Assembly (NCBI GenBank): GCA_019426215.1
Contig: CM033393.1
Span: forward strand, 27,468,591 to 27,532,590
Reading direction: 5' to 3'
From: Buddleja alternifolia
Lineage: Eukaryota; Streptophyta; Magnoliopsida; Lamiales; Scrophulariaceae
DNA length: 64,000 bases
The translations under genes were made by a program, and so were the position numbers. Position 1 is the first letter of the stretch. Each line of letters starts with the position of its first letter. Positions 1-9,633 of the stretch are shown in pieces. Under the pieces are notes generated by a model. That model had not been told where the DNA came from. It ran no database searches and saw only the letters and a program-made list of their open reading frames with translations.

Positions 1-651
1 CACAACTTTCTTGGACATAATAGCATAGATGAGGGTGGCCCGTTCCTTGTTTGCCTCTGACCGATTGGTACTCGGTATTATATTGAATCGGATGAAGTCG
101 AGCCAGAAAGCAACCTCGGGAAGTAGAGCCCTACGGGGGACATGAGCTTCTCCGAGTACCCACTCCCAACCCTCTCGGGCAATAACCCGCAAAATACCCG
201 ACAGGCTAACCCGGAGGCGCCCTGCATTGTAAAGAGTGGTGAACTGGCATGTCTGAGGGGTGGGGGTGCCTATGCTCTCCCTAATCTGTCTCAACTCATA
301 ATCGACATTTTTGCCCCGTACCAAAAGGGTAGTCCCCAGCCATCCTCGCGTCTCAATCTCATCATAAACCCCGGAGCTGAAGAATTCCAGGACCCAAGGA
401 AGACGGATGGCCTCGGGCTTTTGACAGAAAAACTGTAAGTGATGGAACTGTATCAATTCGTGCACAGAGGGCTGTCCCCGGGTGGTCAAATAGTGCTCCT
501 TAATAAGGGTGCGGGGGGTGCTCAAACTCTGACACATAATTTGGACTTTGGAGTTTTCGAAACGGGTATTATCGGGAGTCTCGGGCTCATTAGAGGAACC
601 CTCACCCACTTTTTTCTTACCCTTGAACGGTTTGTTGGTAGTTCTCGTCAT
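1..651 (-). CDS. Third ORF of element A (Athila-type ORF3, partial)
   Basis: An open frame of 217 codons runs from ATG at 651 to base 1 without a stop, so its C-terminus is outside the window. It begins MTRTTNKPFKGKKK, a basic start, and later has WVLEFFSS, YNAGRLRV, and near the edge LLPEVAFWLDFIRFNIIPS followed by RATLIYAIM. The last part resembles the domain annotated as 'putative plant transposon protein' in many Athila-type ORFs downstream of pol; that match is from memory and not searched. I see no signal peptide or membrane segment in the visible part, so an envelope role is not supported here. Codon use and the undamaged frame contrast with the nonsense codons in gag-pol. It lies 938 bp downstream of the pol stop, in the same orientation. 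Confidence 0.7.
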   Translation of the reverse strand, partial: MTRTTNKPFKGKKKVGEGSSNEPETPDNTRFENSKVQIMCQSLSTPRTLIKEHYLTTRGQPSVHELIQFHHLQFFCQKPEAIRLPWVLEFFSSGVYDEIETRGWLGTTLLVRGKNVDYELRQIRESIGTPTPQTCQFTTLYNAGRLRVSLSGILRVIAREGWEWVLGEAHVPRRALLPEVAFWLDFIRFNIIPSTNRSEANKERATLIYAIMSKKVV

Positions 652-1588
652 TTGCAACAACAATGGTTAAAATGAATCTCAATTTCTCAACTACTCAAAT
701 CAACCCGAATGCAACCAACCCAACACAACAATCGTCAACGCCCAACAACACACCAAAATCAGAGAGCAACCCACAATCCAGCAACAATATATCACAAATT
801 AAACAACAACAAACCACAAATCGACAACAACCCACAAATCGATAACAACCCTCTAATCCAATAAATTCCTCAAATGCAACAAAAACCCACAATCGAACGA
901 AGCCCCAAATAATCCTCAAAATATAACGTAAGGCACCTACTCGTCGGCTATGAATCGAAAATGGAAGAACGGTAAAGCCAAAACTCACCTTTTTCCCCAA
1001 AATTATCGCACCGAGTCGGATGTGAACGAGGAGCCACTGTGCAGCGAGTTATGTTGATGGAAAGTGGCGGTGAAACACGGTGGAAATGGCTGGAAATGGT
1101 GAGAGAGTCGCCGGAAATCGCGTGGGAGAGGAGTTGTGAAGAGTTTGTGAAGAATTTTGACCGTTTTGACCCACAATTAGGTTTAAATCAGAAACGGGCG
1201 CCTAGGCGTGCGTATTTGGGCGCCTAGGCGCGCGACACAGCGTACCTGGATTTTTAAGTGAAACTTTCCGCGCCTAGGCGGGCGTCTTTCGGCGCTTGGG
1301 CGGTCCTTTCAGAAACATGTTGAAACACATAGGCGCTATGGGCGCCTAGGCGCGCGTCGATAGGCGCCTAGGCGGGCTCTTCAGAAATATTTTGTAAAGA
1401 ATTTCCATTTCCTGTTTCAAAAGGGGAAAGACAAAACACTTAAAACACAAACTAACAAAGATTTAAGACTAGAAAATAAAGCAACAAACGGGATAATAAG
1501 AGAAAAAGAAAAGGAAACGAAAAGAAAACATGGGTTGCCTCCCAAGAAGCGCTAGTTTAGAGTCATTAGCTCGACTGAAGGCGAAGAA
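652..1588 (-). other. Non-coding spacer of element A between pol and ORF3
   Basis: Downstream of the pol stop the minus strand carries the complement of 'gggttgcctcccaagaagcg' (about 1530-1550), a stretch I recognise as common just after pol in plant Athila-type elements. Next come three 22-bp-phased palindrome doublets (1197-1374, listed separately). 700-850 is low complexity, rich in CAA on the plus strand, with a short tandem repeat of 'cgacaacaacccacaaat'. A minus-strand frame over 695-1000 is an artefact of this low complexity. No convincing gene is seen here. Confidence 0.6.
1197..1374. repeat. Phased palindrome array 1 (three doublets, 22-bp pitch)
   Basis: Six 12-bp imperfect palindromes of the form GGCGCCTAGGCG lie at 1197, 1219, 1269, 1291, 1341 and 1363. 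Each doublet has an exact 22-bp start-to-start distance (12-bp palindrome plus 10-bp spacer), while the three spacers differ. The distance between doublets is 72 bp from 1197 to 1269 and 72 bp from 1269 to 1341, so the doublets also form a 72-bp tandem repeat. The same 72-bp period is seen in the gag array at 5457-5634. Confidence 0.85.
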
Positions 1589-4342
1589 TCACGGAGGGTC
1601 CGCAAGGATGAAGGACTCTTTGTCTCTCGGTCCATCCATCCCTAAGTAAGGTTTTAGACGTTGAGCGTTGACCAAGAAAGTATGTCCTTTATCTTTTGTA
1701 AGCTCGACGGCACCGGATGGATAGACATGGGAAATAAAAAATGGGCCCGACCATCGAGACTTAAGCTTCCCGGGGAAGAGTCGGAGTCTAGAGTTGTATA
1801 GCAACACCCGCTCTCCCTTGTGAAATTCCCGGGGGAGAATATGTTTGTCATGCCACATTTTGGTCCGCTCCTTATAGAGTTTCGCGTTCTCATAGGCGAG
1901 ATGACGCCATTCTTCGAGCTCGTTGAGTTGTAGCAAACGTTGTGTACCTACACGTTGAGAGTCAAAATTTAGAAACTTAATGGCCCAATAAGCACAATGC
2001 TCAAGTTCAACGGGCAAGTGACATGTTTTGCCAAAAACAAGACGATATGGGGACATGCCAATTGGGGTTTTATAGGCGGTCCGATAAGCCCAAAGAGCAT
2101 CATCCAATTTAAGGGACCAATCCTTTCTTGATGCGTTGACAGTTTTTTCTAAAATACGCTTAATCTCCCTATTTGAGACCTCCACTTGGCCACTAGTTTG
2201 TGGGTGGTATGGGGTCGAAATTTTATGCTTCACCCCGTACTTGGTCAATAAAAGTTCAAACTGCTTGTTGCAGAAGTGGGTGCCCCCGTCACTAATGATG
2301 GCTCGGGGAGTTCCAAATCGAGTAAAAATATGCTTCTTCAGAAAACGAGTGACAACACGAGCATCATTAGTAGGCAAGGCCACGGCTTCCACCCATTTGG
2401 AGACATAGTCTACTGCAACAAGGATATATTTATTTGAACAAGAACTGGGGAAAGGGCCCATGAAGTCCACACCCCATACATCAAACAACTCACACTCTAA
2501 CATGCTATTTAAGGGCGTTTCATGATGTTTAGAGATGTTCCCCATTCGTTGACAGCGATCACAAGATTTGACATAATGATGTGCATCTTTAACAAGAGTA
2601 GGCCAGAAGAAACCTGATTGGAGGATTTTAGCTACCGTTTTGGAGGGCCCAAAATGGCCACCCACCGCCATATCATGACAATGAGATAGGATAGCATGCA
2701 CGTCCGTTTCGGGTATGCAACGTCGAATTAAGCCATCTGCACAAACTTTGAATAGAAAGGGTTCGTCCCAAAGATATTGCTTCACATCAAATAGAAATTT
2801 CTTCTTTTGATGAAAAGTGATATCCGGGGAAAGACGGCCCGTAACAATGTAATTGGCAAAGTTAGCATACCAAGGTGAAATTTTGTCAGAAATAGCAAGG
2901 AGGTGTTCATCCGGGAATTCCTCACGAATTGGTATCTCATCTAACGGATCATTCACTAGCTCTAATCGTGAGAGGTGGTCGGCTACTACATTTTCGGTGC
3001 CTTTCTTGTCTTTTATCTCTAAATCAAATTCTTGGAGTAACAAAATCCACCTAAGAAGTCTTGGTTTAGCATCTTTCTTGGCAAGCAAATATTTTAAAGA
3101 CGAATGATCGGTGTAAACTATCACTTTGTATAGCACGAGGTAAGAGTGGAATTTATCGAATGCAAAGACTATGGCTAGTAATTCTTTTTCCATGGTGGCA
3201 TAATTCAATTGTGCATCGTTAAGAGTTTTACTAGCATAGTAAATGGTTCGAAATACCTTCTCCTTCCTTTGGCCAAGGACCGCTCCAACCGCGGTGTCAC
3301 TCGCATCACACATCAACTCGAATGGTAAGCTCCAATCGGGGGGTGACATGATAGGGGCGGAAACTAAGCGTTCCTTCAAATCAAGAAAGGCTTGCATACA
3401 AGAAGAATTGAAATCAAAAGGTGCATCTTTGACAAGCAAATTAGACAACGGTTTCGCAATTTTAGAGAAATTCAAGATGAATCGCCTATAGAAACTGGCA
3501 TGCCCGAGAAAACTCCTAACAGCTTTGACCGAAGTGGGCGGGGGAAGTTTTTCAATGACCTCAATCTTGGCTTGGTCCACTTCGATCCCTTTTTGAGAGA
3601 TCTTGTGGCCAAGCACAATCCCCTCCCGGACCATTAAATGACATTTTTCCCAATTCAAAACAAGGTTGGTTTCCTCACAACGTTTAAGCACAACATTTAA
3701 ATGAGCAAGACAAATATCAAAAGTTGTTCCGAATACAGAAAAGTCATCCATAAAAAATTCAAGGAAATCTTCAACCATATCATGAAAAATAGCCATCATG
3801 CATCTTTGAAAAGTGGCCGGGGCATTACACAAGCCAAATGGCATCCTTCTATAAGCAAATGTGCCATAAGGACAAGTGAAAGTGGTTTTCTCTTGGTCCT
3901 CGGGATCTATGGAAATTTGATTATAGCCGGAGTAACCATCTAGAAAACAATAGAAATCATGCCCGGCTAATCGTTCAAGCATTTGGTCAATAAAGGGGAG
4001 GGGGAAATGATCCTTACGGGTGGCATCATTCAACTTACGGTAATCTATACACACACGCCACCCACTAAGTATACGAGTTGGGATTAGCTCATTATTCGCA
4101 TTCTCAATTACCGTTGTCCCCCCTTTCTTAGGCACCACTTGGGTAGGGCTCACCCATGCACTATCAGAAATAGGATAGATTATACCTGAATCGAGCAGTT
4201 TAATCACTTCCTTCTTTACTACCTCTTGGATTTGTGGGTTTGACCTCCTTTGGGGTTGGCGTATAGGCTTGGTGGAGTCCTCCATAAGTATTTTGTGCAT
4301 ACATATCGCTGGACTAATGCCTTTGATGTCCGCAAGTTTTCA
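1589..4342 (-). pseudogene. pol: Pol of element A: reverse transcriptase, RNase H, integrase
   Basis: Part of the gag-pol polyprotein; it copies the element RNA into DNA and integrates it. From the methionine at 4300 the frame is open for 903 residues. [13 protein letters not shown] near 81-91, [11 protein letters not shown] near 119-129, and the YXDD box as FMDD at 183-186. RNase [12 protein letters not shown], then [10 protein letters not shown] and ADHLSRL. Integrase: an HHCC-type finger ending CDRCQR, then the D,D,E residues in WGVDFMG, IISDGG and GQVEVSNRE, and a C-terminal [16 protein letters not shown] (GPY/F-like). The frame joins the upstream part except for a TGA at 4340-4342 where AFGW would be expected (TGG to TGA). 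The stop at 1589-1591 looks natural. Catalytic residues all appear kept, so RT and integrase were probably functional until recently. Confidence 0.92.
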
Positions 4343-6150
4343 CCCAAAAGCCCGTTTGTGAGATCTCAATACCGTCATTAATTGCTCTTCTTGTGATCCT
4401 GAAAGAGATGAGGAAATGATCAATGGGAGTGTTTCATCGTCGTTCAAGTACACATATTTAAGGTGGGAGGGGAGGGGTTTGAGTTCGAGAGAGGGGGGTT
4501 CTTCAATAGATGGGAGAGGTGCTCCCGACAATGATCTATCAACTTTGATGGAGCCTCCCGAATGAGAGGAAGATTTGTACTCCAAGCTTAGAACTCTTTC
4601 CACTAGATCATCTCTCTCCGAGTCCACTTGCATGGATTTCATAAGATCCTGTTCGAGAGAATTTTCAATTGTATTGTCCTGTAAATACTCAACAATCAAC
4701 GGGTCAAATGTATCAATTCGATAACACGAGTCATGATCAATAGGGTGGTTAAGGACTTTGTAAACATCAAAGGTAACTTTGTCATCGCCCACATTCAAGG
4801 TAAGCTTACCATTAGCAATGTCAATTACCGCCTTACCCGTGGCTAGGAATGGTCTCCTTAGGATTAATGGTACCTCCACATCTTCTTCCATATCGAGTAC
4901 CACGAAATCAACGGGAAAATAAAACTTATCGACTTGGACAAGAACGTCTTCGATTATCCCCTTGGGCCTCTTGATTGATCAGTCGGCTAGTTGAAGGCTC
5001 ATTGAGGTCGGCTTGGGATTTCCAAGGCCTAGCTTTTTAAATAGTGAGTATGGAAGAAGATTGATGCTGGCCCCCGAGTCACATAACAACTTCTTGAACG
5101 ATAAGGACCCAATCGTGCACGGGATTGTGAGGCTCCCGGGATCTTGGAGCTTAGTTGGCAATTTATTGAGCAATACGGCGGAGCATTTTTCCGTGAGGCA
5201 CACCGTCTCATTCTCCTCCCACTTCTGCTTGTTGGAGAGTATGTCCTTGAAGAACTTCACATAATTCGGCATTTGGAGAATGGCGTCAATAAACGGAATA
5301 TTAATTCTCACTTCCCGAAGGATTGCCAAAATTCGAAGAAAGCTCGGATCCATCTCCTTTTTCTTCTTTTTGTGAGCATTTGGGAAGGGGAGACGAACTT
5401 CGATAGGGGGAGAAAGCGTTGGATTAGACGGATGAAAACCCACTGAAACAGGAGGCGGCGCCTGGGCGTGTATGTCAGGGCGCTCGGGCGCGGGATTCAG
5501 AACAGATGCATGTGGCAGAGTTGTGGGTGGCGCCTGGGCGCCATCAGAGGGGCGCTCGGGCGCGGGATTCAGTGAATCCTGTCCAGAACAGGGGAGATCA
5601 AGCGCCTGGGCGTGCAAGTCGGGGCGCTCGGGCGCGGATGTACTGGCAGTGTCACTCTCCAATTGTTTGCCACTTCTCAAGGCTATGGCATTGCATTGGG
5701 CCTTCGGGTTCTTTTCCGTGTCGCGTGGGAGAGTCCCCGGGGCTCTACCGTTAACCGCATTAGACAGTTGCCCCACTTGTGTTCGCAAATCCTTCATCTC
5801 CATACACATATCCTTTATCATACCCCGAAGTTCGTTGAAAGATGTATCGGACTTTTTCATGTGAGCATCTAGTTTCTCATCGATTGTGGGAGGTCGCATT
5901 TGCACTTGACCTTGACCTTGTCCATTGAAATTGCCTTGCCTCGGGGGTGGGTTATTGAAAGGTGGCCGTGGAGCTTGATAGATCCCCGGTTGTGCGTTCT
6001 GTGCGGGGTTGGGCCTTTTTGGAAAATTCTCGGGTACATGAAAGTTCACCCGAGGTTGATTTTGATTCCCCACATAATTAACATTGCCAACCTCTGGTTC
6101 CAAGACTACTACTCCCTCAACTACTTCCTCAATACAAGCAACCTTTTTTA
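4343..6150 (-). pseudogene. Gag C-terminal part and aspartic protease of element A
   Basis: Same frame as pol. The segment 4979 to about 6150 has a proline/glutamine-rich stretch, a helical region (DEKLDAHMKKSD to VGQLSNAVN), the conserved AIALRSGKQL, three 24-residue repeats with the pattern APERP-x3-AQA, a lysine run, and the protease active site LLCDSGASINLLPYSLF. TGA at 4979-4981, directly after LQLAD, interrupts the protease; reading continues in the same frame from 4978 to 4343 with VVLDMEEDVEVPLILRRPFL, the usual second half of the fold. No CCHC zinc knuckle was seen, which is common in Athila gags. The start of this segment is set by a frameshift in an A-tract near 6145-6150, so it has no start codon of its own. 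Confidence 0.85.
5457..5634 (-). repeat. 72-bp coding tandem repeat in gag carrying phased palindromes (array 2)
   Basis: Palindrome units start at 5457 and 5479, 5529 and 5551, 5601 and 5623. Each pair has the 22-bp pitch, and pairs repeat every 72 bp (24 codons). In the minus-strand reading frame this gives three 24-residue peptides starting APERPDLHAQAL, APERPSDGAQAP and APERPDIHAQAP. The nucleotide palindromes (GGCGCCTGGGCG and GGCGCTCGGGCG on the plus strand) are better kept than the spacers. It is the only copy of the motif in the window that lies in coding sequence. Confidence 0.85.
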
Positions 6151-7004
6151 GAGGATGAGGCCTCTTCATCGTCGGGGTAAAGCTCGTCTTCTCGGGCCAA
6201 CTGTTCGACTTTGTCCCATACACTTTGACAGTCTAACCCAAGGAGATCTCCTCCCGCACCCGCGTTGAGTCTATGCCGAATACGTGACCTAACCCCATCA
6301 TAGAAGTGGAGTACTTGTTCATTCAACCCAAAATTATGATCGGGACATTTACGGAGCATGCCCTTATATCTAGCCCAAGTCTCGGCTAAAGACTCATTGC
6401 TCCTTTACCTAAACCCTTTTATATTACTCCGGAGCTCATTGATTTTGGAGGGTGGAAAGAATTTATTTAAAAAGGCATTGACCAACTCACCCCATGTTGT
6501 AATAGATTGTGGAGGTAAGGATTTGTACCATGTTGTCGCCCTATCCTTCAATGAGAAATGGAAAACTCTTAGACGAATTGCATCAAGATCCCGTGGGTGA
6601 TATTGAATGGTCACAAGAGCATCGTCTATAGTCTCTAAATGAGCGTGAGGTGATTCGTCCGGTTCTCCATAGAAAGGTTCTCCTTGCACCATATTAAAAA
6701 TGTGAGCCGGAATGTGGTAGTTTGGTGCAAAAAAGTTAGGCACGACCACGGGCCCCGGAATAGTATGGACCCTAGGTGGTAAGCTACCCCGAACCGACGG
6801 GAGTTGTGGAGGAGGTACCGCTTGCATGGCTTGTAGAACACCTTGTAACCACTCCCTAGTTTCCGGTGAGTTCATGTCCGGGAAATTTCCATTCGGGTTT
6901 TGGTTGAGATTATTGGCCATTTCTCTTGCTCGCCTACTAGTCCGAAGAACTCGTTCAATTTCGGGCTCCAACTCGTATAGAGGCTTGTTTGAGGAGCGGG
7001 TCAT
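6145..7004 (-). pseudogene. gag: Gag N-terminal part of element A
   Basis: The structural protein of the virus-like particle. The likely start is the ATG at 7004 (MTRSSNKPLYELEPEIERVL), not the upstream in-frame methionine at 7055, because homologous plant gags begin close to this acidic helix. Core features are HLETIDDALVTIQYHPRDLDAIRLRVFHFSLKD-like sequence, ATTWYKSLPPQSITTW and ELVNAFLNKFFP, the usual retrotransposon gag domain. TAA at 6405-6407 interrupts FR-RSNESLAETW (probably from CAA). The frame continues in phase to KCPDHNFGLNEQVLHFYDG, then is lost at an A6 tract (6145-6150): five A residues would restore phase, so one base was gained. A programmed shift is less likely. Confidence 0.88.
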
Positions 7005-7138
7005 GCACCTCAAGAACCTAACAATTAAATACAAGAACAAAATTAGACTAAACACGAAAATAAAAGAGAGTCAAGAAATAAACGAAAACTAAGAATTATG
7101 AAAAATGTAAACGAAAATCAAAAACTAAAATAAACAAG

Positions 7139-7156
7139 TCCCCGGCAACGGCGCCA
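7139..7156 (-). promoter_or_regulatory. Primer binding site of element A (tRNA-Asp type)
   Basis: The minus strand reads TGGCGCCGTTGCCGGGGA, 6 bases after the LTR end. This 18-mer is the form complementary to the 3' end of plant tRNA-Asp that Athila-type elements use to prime minus-strand DNA synthesis. It fixes the orientation of the element and the inner boundary of the LTR. Confidence 0.9.
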
Positions 7157-7162
7157 AAAACT

Positions 7163-8887
7163 TGACACGCTAATACCTAACGTGCTTTTAATAGCAAGTG
7201 CACTAGTCGTGTGTAGTAATAAAAGTGGACAAAATAAGTCCGGGTTGTCGAACCACGGAGACTTGAATTTTTGTTTATGATTAATGAAAATGGACAAAAG
7301 TAAATTGCAATAAAACGAGTAAGCAAGTGAAGAACCAAAGAGAAACAAACTATAGATTAAATCTCACGTATGATAAAATGACTAAGGCACATGCTACAAC
7401 CGAATCTACTCGTCAATATAGATGAGCTACTCTTCGAATTATTAGACTCCTATTGCTTTGGTGAAAATTCCTTAGATAATTATTACCCGATGTCTCGGCA
7501 CATAATAATCCTATGATTAATTGATGGTTCTCTAAATATGTCTATCTGAGAATCTAATCAATAACCACGCATTAACGTTCTAGAGTTTCCCCGGATATAT
7601 CCGGCTAACCGCACCCGGAAATCTTTACCTATGTTTAGGGGCAATTCCACATTAGTTTCGGATGATGAGTTGATTCCATTGAACCCTAATCTATCTTCTC
7701 TCGAATGACTAGACTAGGCAAGATAGCAAGCATATGGTGATCAAGCACATGATTGTAATAAAAGCTCAAAATCAACACACAAAGCAATATGAGAATTAAT
7801 ACGAAAATTCACTTCACATATATTGATTCATAAATTGGCCTTCACATGGCCTTAGTTCTACAATATTAGCCTCTCATCAAGGCCTTAAGAAAATCTAATA
7901 CAAACATATACATACTCATGGAAATAAACATGTAAATGCAAGCAATTAAAACTCCCTCAATTGATTGATGATGGATCCTTGCTTTTGAACTTCAATCCTT
8001 AGCTCCTCTCTCTTTGTTCCCCTCCAAAAGTGATGAAGAATGGTGATGAATGATGATGGGTGAAGAGTAATGGCCAGCTGCCTCCTCCTCCAAGGTGTGA
8101 TCGGTCAAGAGTGAAGAAAATGGCTTAAGAAGACCAGAAAATGATGGGGTCCCTAGTGTGTGTCTCCCTAGTGTGTCCTTCACTACTCTAAAGTGTGTAG
8201 TATAAAATTCCATAAAGTAGATCTACCAAGAAACACACTTATGACATCCCCTCAACACATGTGATGACCTCTTGGCTTTAAATGTTCCATTCCACCATCA
8301 AATGATGATCTTTTGGCTGAAAGGAATCAAAACTCGGGTGTGGTCACGCCTAGGCGTGGGCATTACGGCGCTCGGGCGCCGCTGACAGAATGCCGAAATT
8401 AAATGCAATGTGTCCTGCGCAGCAATCGTATTTCATTCATAACTCTCTCCACGAAACTCCGATTTGGATGATTCAAGTCCTCATATGAAGCTAACACATA
8501 GTTTTACAACATTGTAGAAGGGAACTTCATCCAATTCGGTCTCTAAACATACGAAAATAGCGCTCGAACGTGGAAAGTGGTGCAGATACGGCGCCTAGGC
8601 GTGGATAGGACGGCGCCTAGGCGTGGTAAGCAGAATGTTGACGTTATTTGCATCTTGTCCAGCGCCTGGGCGTGGTCATACTGGCGCCTGGGCGTGGTCG
8701 ACAGAAGCAAATTGTCCTGAACTTGTTTTATACGTCGTTTTTCGCCTCGTTTCTTCGTATGCTTTCATTTATCACCTGTAATCACTTAACAGCCCGATTA
8801 AACGCAAATGTGGCATGATTTAGGCAATAAATGAATCCATAGCATAAGTCTCATGGGCTTAAAAACACGTAAAAATGCCTCTTATCA
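7163..8887 (-). repeat. 5' LTR of element A
   Basis: On the minus strand it runs from TGATAAGAGGCATTTTTACG (8887) to TTAGGTATTAGCGTGTCA (7163), giving TG...CA ends. Length about 1725 bp. Both ends match the LTR at 9634-10988 (opposite orientation) and, more weakly, the solo LTR at 15041-16448. It contains three phased palindrome doublets (8345-8694). The minus-strand frame at 7992-8213 and others inside it are not genes. Confidence 0.9.
8345..8694. repeat. Phased palindrome array 3 in the LTR of A
   Basis: Units start at 8345 and 8367, 8590 and 8612, 8661 and 8683. Every pair has the 22-bp pitch. Sequences are CGCCTAGGCG or CGCCTGGGCG cores, with one CGCTCGGGCG. The second and third doublets are 71 bp apart. 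The array lies in the 5' third of the LTR as transcribed, which would be U3. Confidence 0.85.
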
Positions 8888-9633
8888 TTTGGTTTTGTGG
8901 CCTTTGACACTCGAGTGATTAAGCCCTTAGGGGTGTCTCTACACTTAATACCCTAAAACCGTCTGGTGTAGGAGTTATTGGCTCAAAGCTCGTTACAAGG
9001 GTGTCATAGAAAGCCTAAGAGAACCGAACATTGCACATGGTCTAGCCTCTAATGTTGTGAGTTGAAATTTGCATAAGTTAAAGCCCAAAGTTGATAAATT
9101 GATGAAATTTTAAGTGATTATGAAGTTTTCCTCAATTCTCATGCCGTGTGATTGCTCGAAAGTCGATAAAATATGGGATTAATGCTTGAAAAGTGGTAAG
9201 AATGCCACTCGATTATAATACCTTAGACTTCTCACTCTACACCCTTAGGATGGTCTTTTCAAAATTGAGGCGTAACATGAGCAAGTATGTGACGTGTATA
9301 TATATATAACCTTGAGCTTAAACAGACGAATTCATGCCATTGCTTTGTTATTAATCACATTGATTTGGGTTGATTGAGTGTGGTGGAAAATCCTTCGATT
9401 TTGTGGGTATATCATATGCAAACCCTCACGAGACTATAACTCGTCCTTTGAGGTAACTCAAGGGTTCAAAGGCTTGTTGCATTCGCTAAATGCAACCGTA
9501 TCCTCCACGAAAGTCGGTTAGGTAGTTTTTCATTTTTTTTCTCTTTTTCTTTTTATTTCTCCCATGTTTGATGATGTTTTTCCTAACCTATAGCTTATCG
9601 CTCGAGGACGAGCAATTGATAAGTTTGGGGGGT
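8888..9633 (+). other. 3' internal end of Athila-like element B with polypurine tract
   Basis: No ORF is present. The stretch ends with 'gctcgaggacgagcaattg' and the purine run 'aagtttggggggt' (9621-9633) directly before an LTR starting TGATAAGAGGCG. A purine tract touching the LTR start is the plus-strand primer site, so this is the last 0.75 kb of the internal region of a plus-strand element. The rest of B is missing; A's LTR starts at 8887, so B was either interrupted by A or lost by deletion. Confidence 0.7.

Larger units (their letters stand above)
1..8887 (-). mobile_element. Athila-like Ty3/gypsy retrotransposon A, left end outside the window
   Basis: The element reads right to left: 5' LTR (7163-8887), primer binding site (7139-7156), gag, protease, RT, RNase H, integrase (ending 1589), a non-coding stretch, and a third ORF (651 to 1) that continues past the edge. 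The domain order with integrase after RT is Ty3/gypsy. The FMDD form of the RT box, the tRNA-Asp-type primer site and an extra ORF after pol fit the Athila lineage. Coding damage is light: three nonsense codons and one single-base frameshift over the whole gag-pol. The 3' LTR is not in the window, so target duplication and insertion age cannot be read. It lies against the plus-strand 3' end of a relative (B) at 8888, which suggests that A inserted into B. Confidence 0.9.

Noticed and set aside
142..675. Plus-strand frames of 98 and 78 codons
   Set aside because: They are shadows of the minus-strand third ORF of element A, which is longer and has a recognisable pattern.
695..1000. Minus-strand frame of 101 codons rich in Cys, Val and Leu
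   Set aside because: It is created by the CAA-rich low-complexity stretch and shows no domain or codon signal.
5472..5872. Three overlapping plus-strand frames with GRSGAG-like repeats
   Set aside because: They are read from the opposite strand of the gag palindrome repeat; gag is the real coding strand.
6141..6155. Programmed ribosomal frameshift at the A6 tract between gag parts of A
   Set aside because: The shift needed is +1 (or -2), not the -1 of an A AAA AAG slippery site in the correct phase; a one-base gain in the A-run is simpler.
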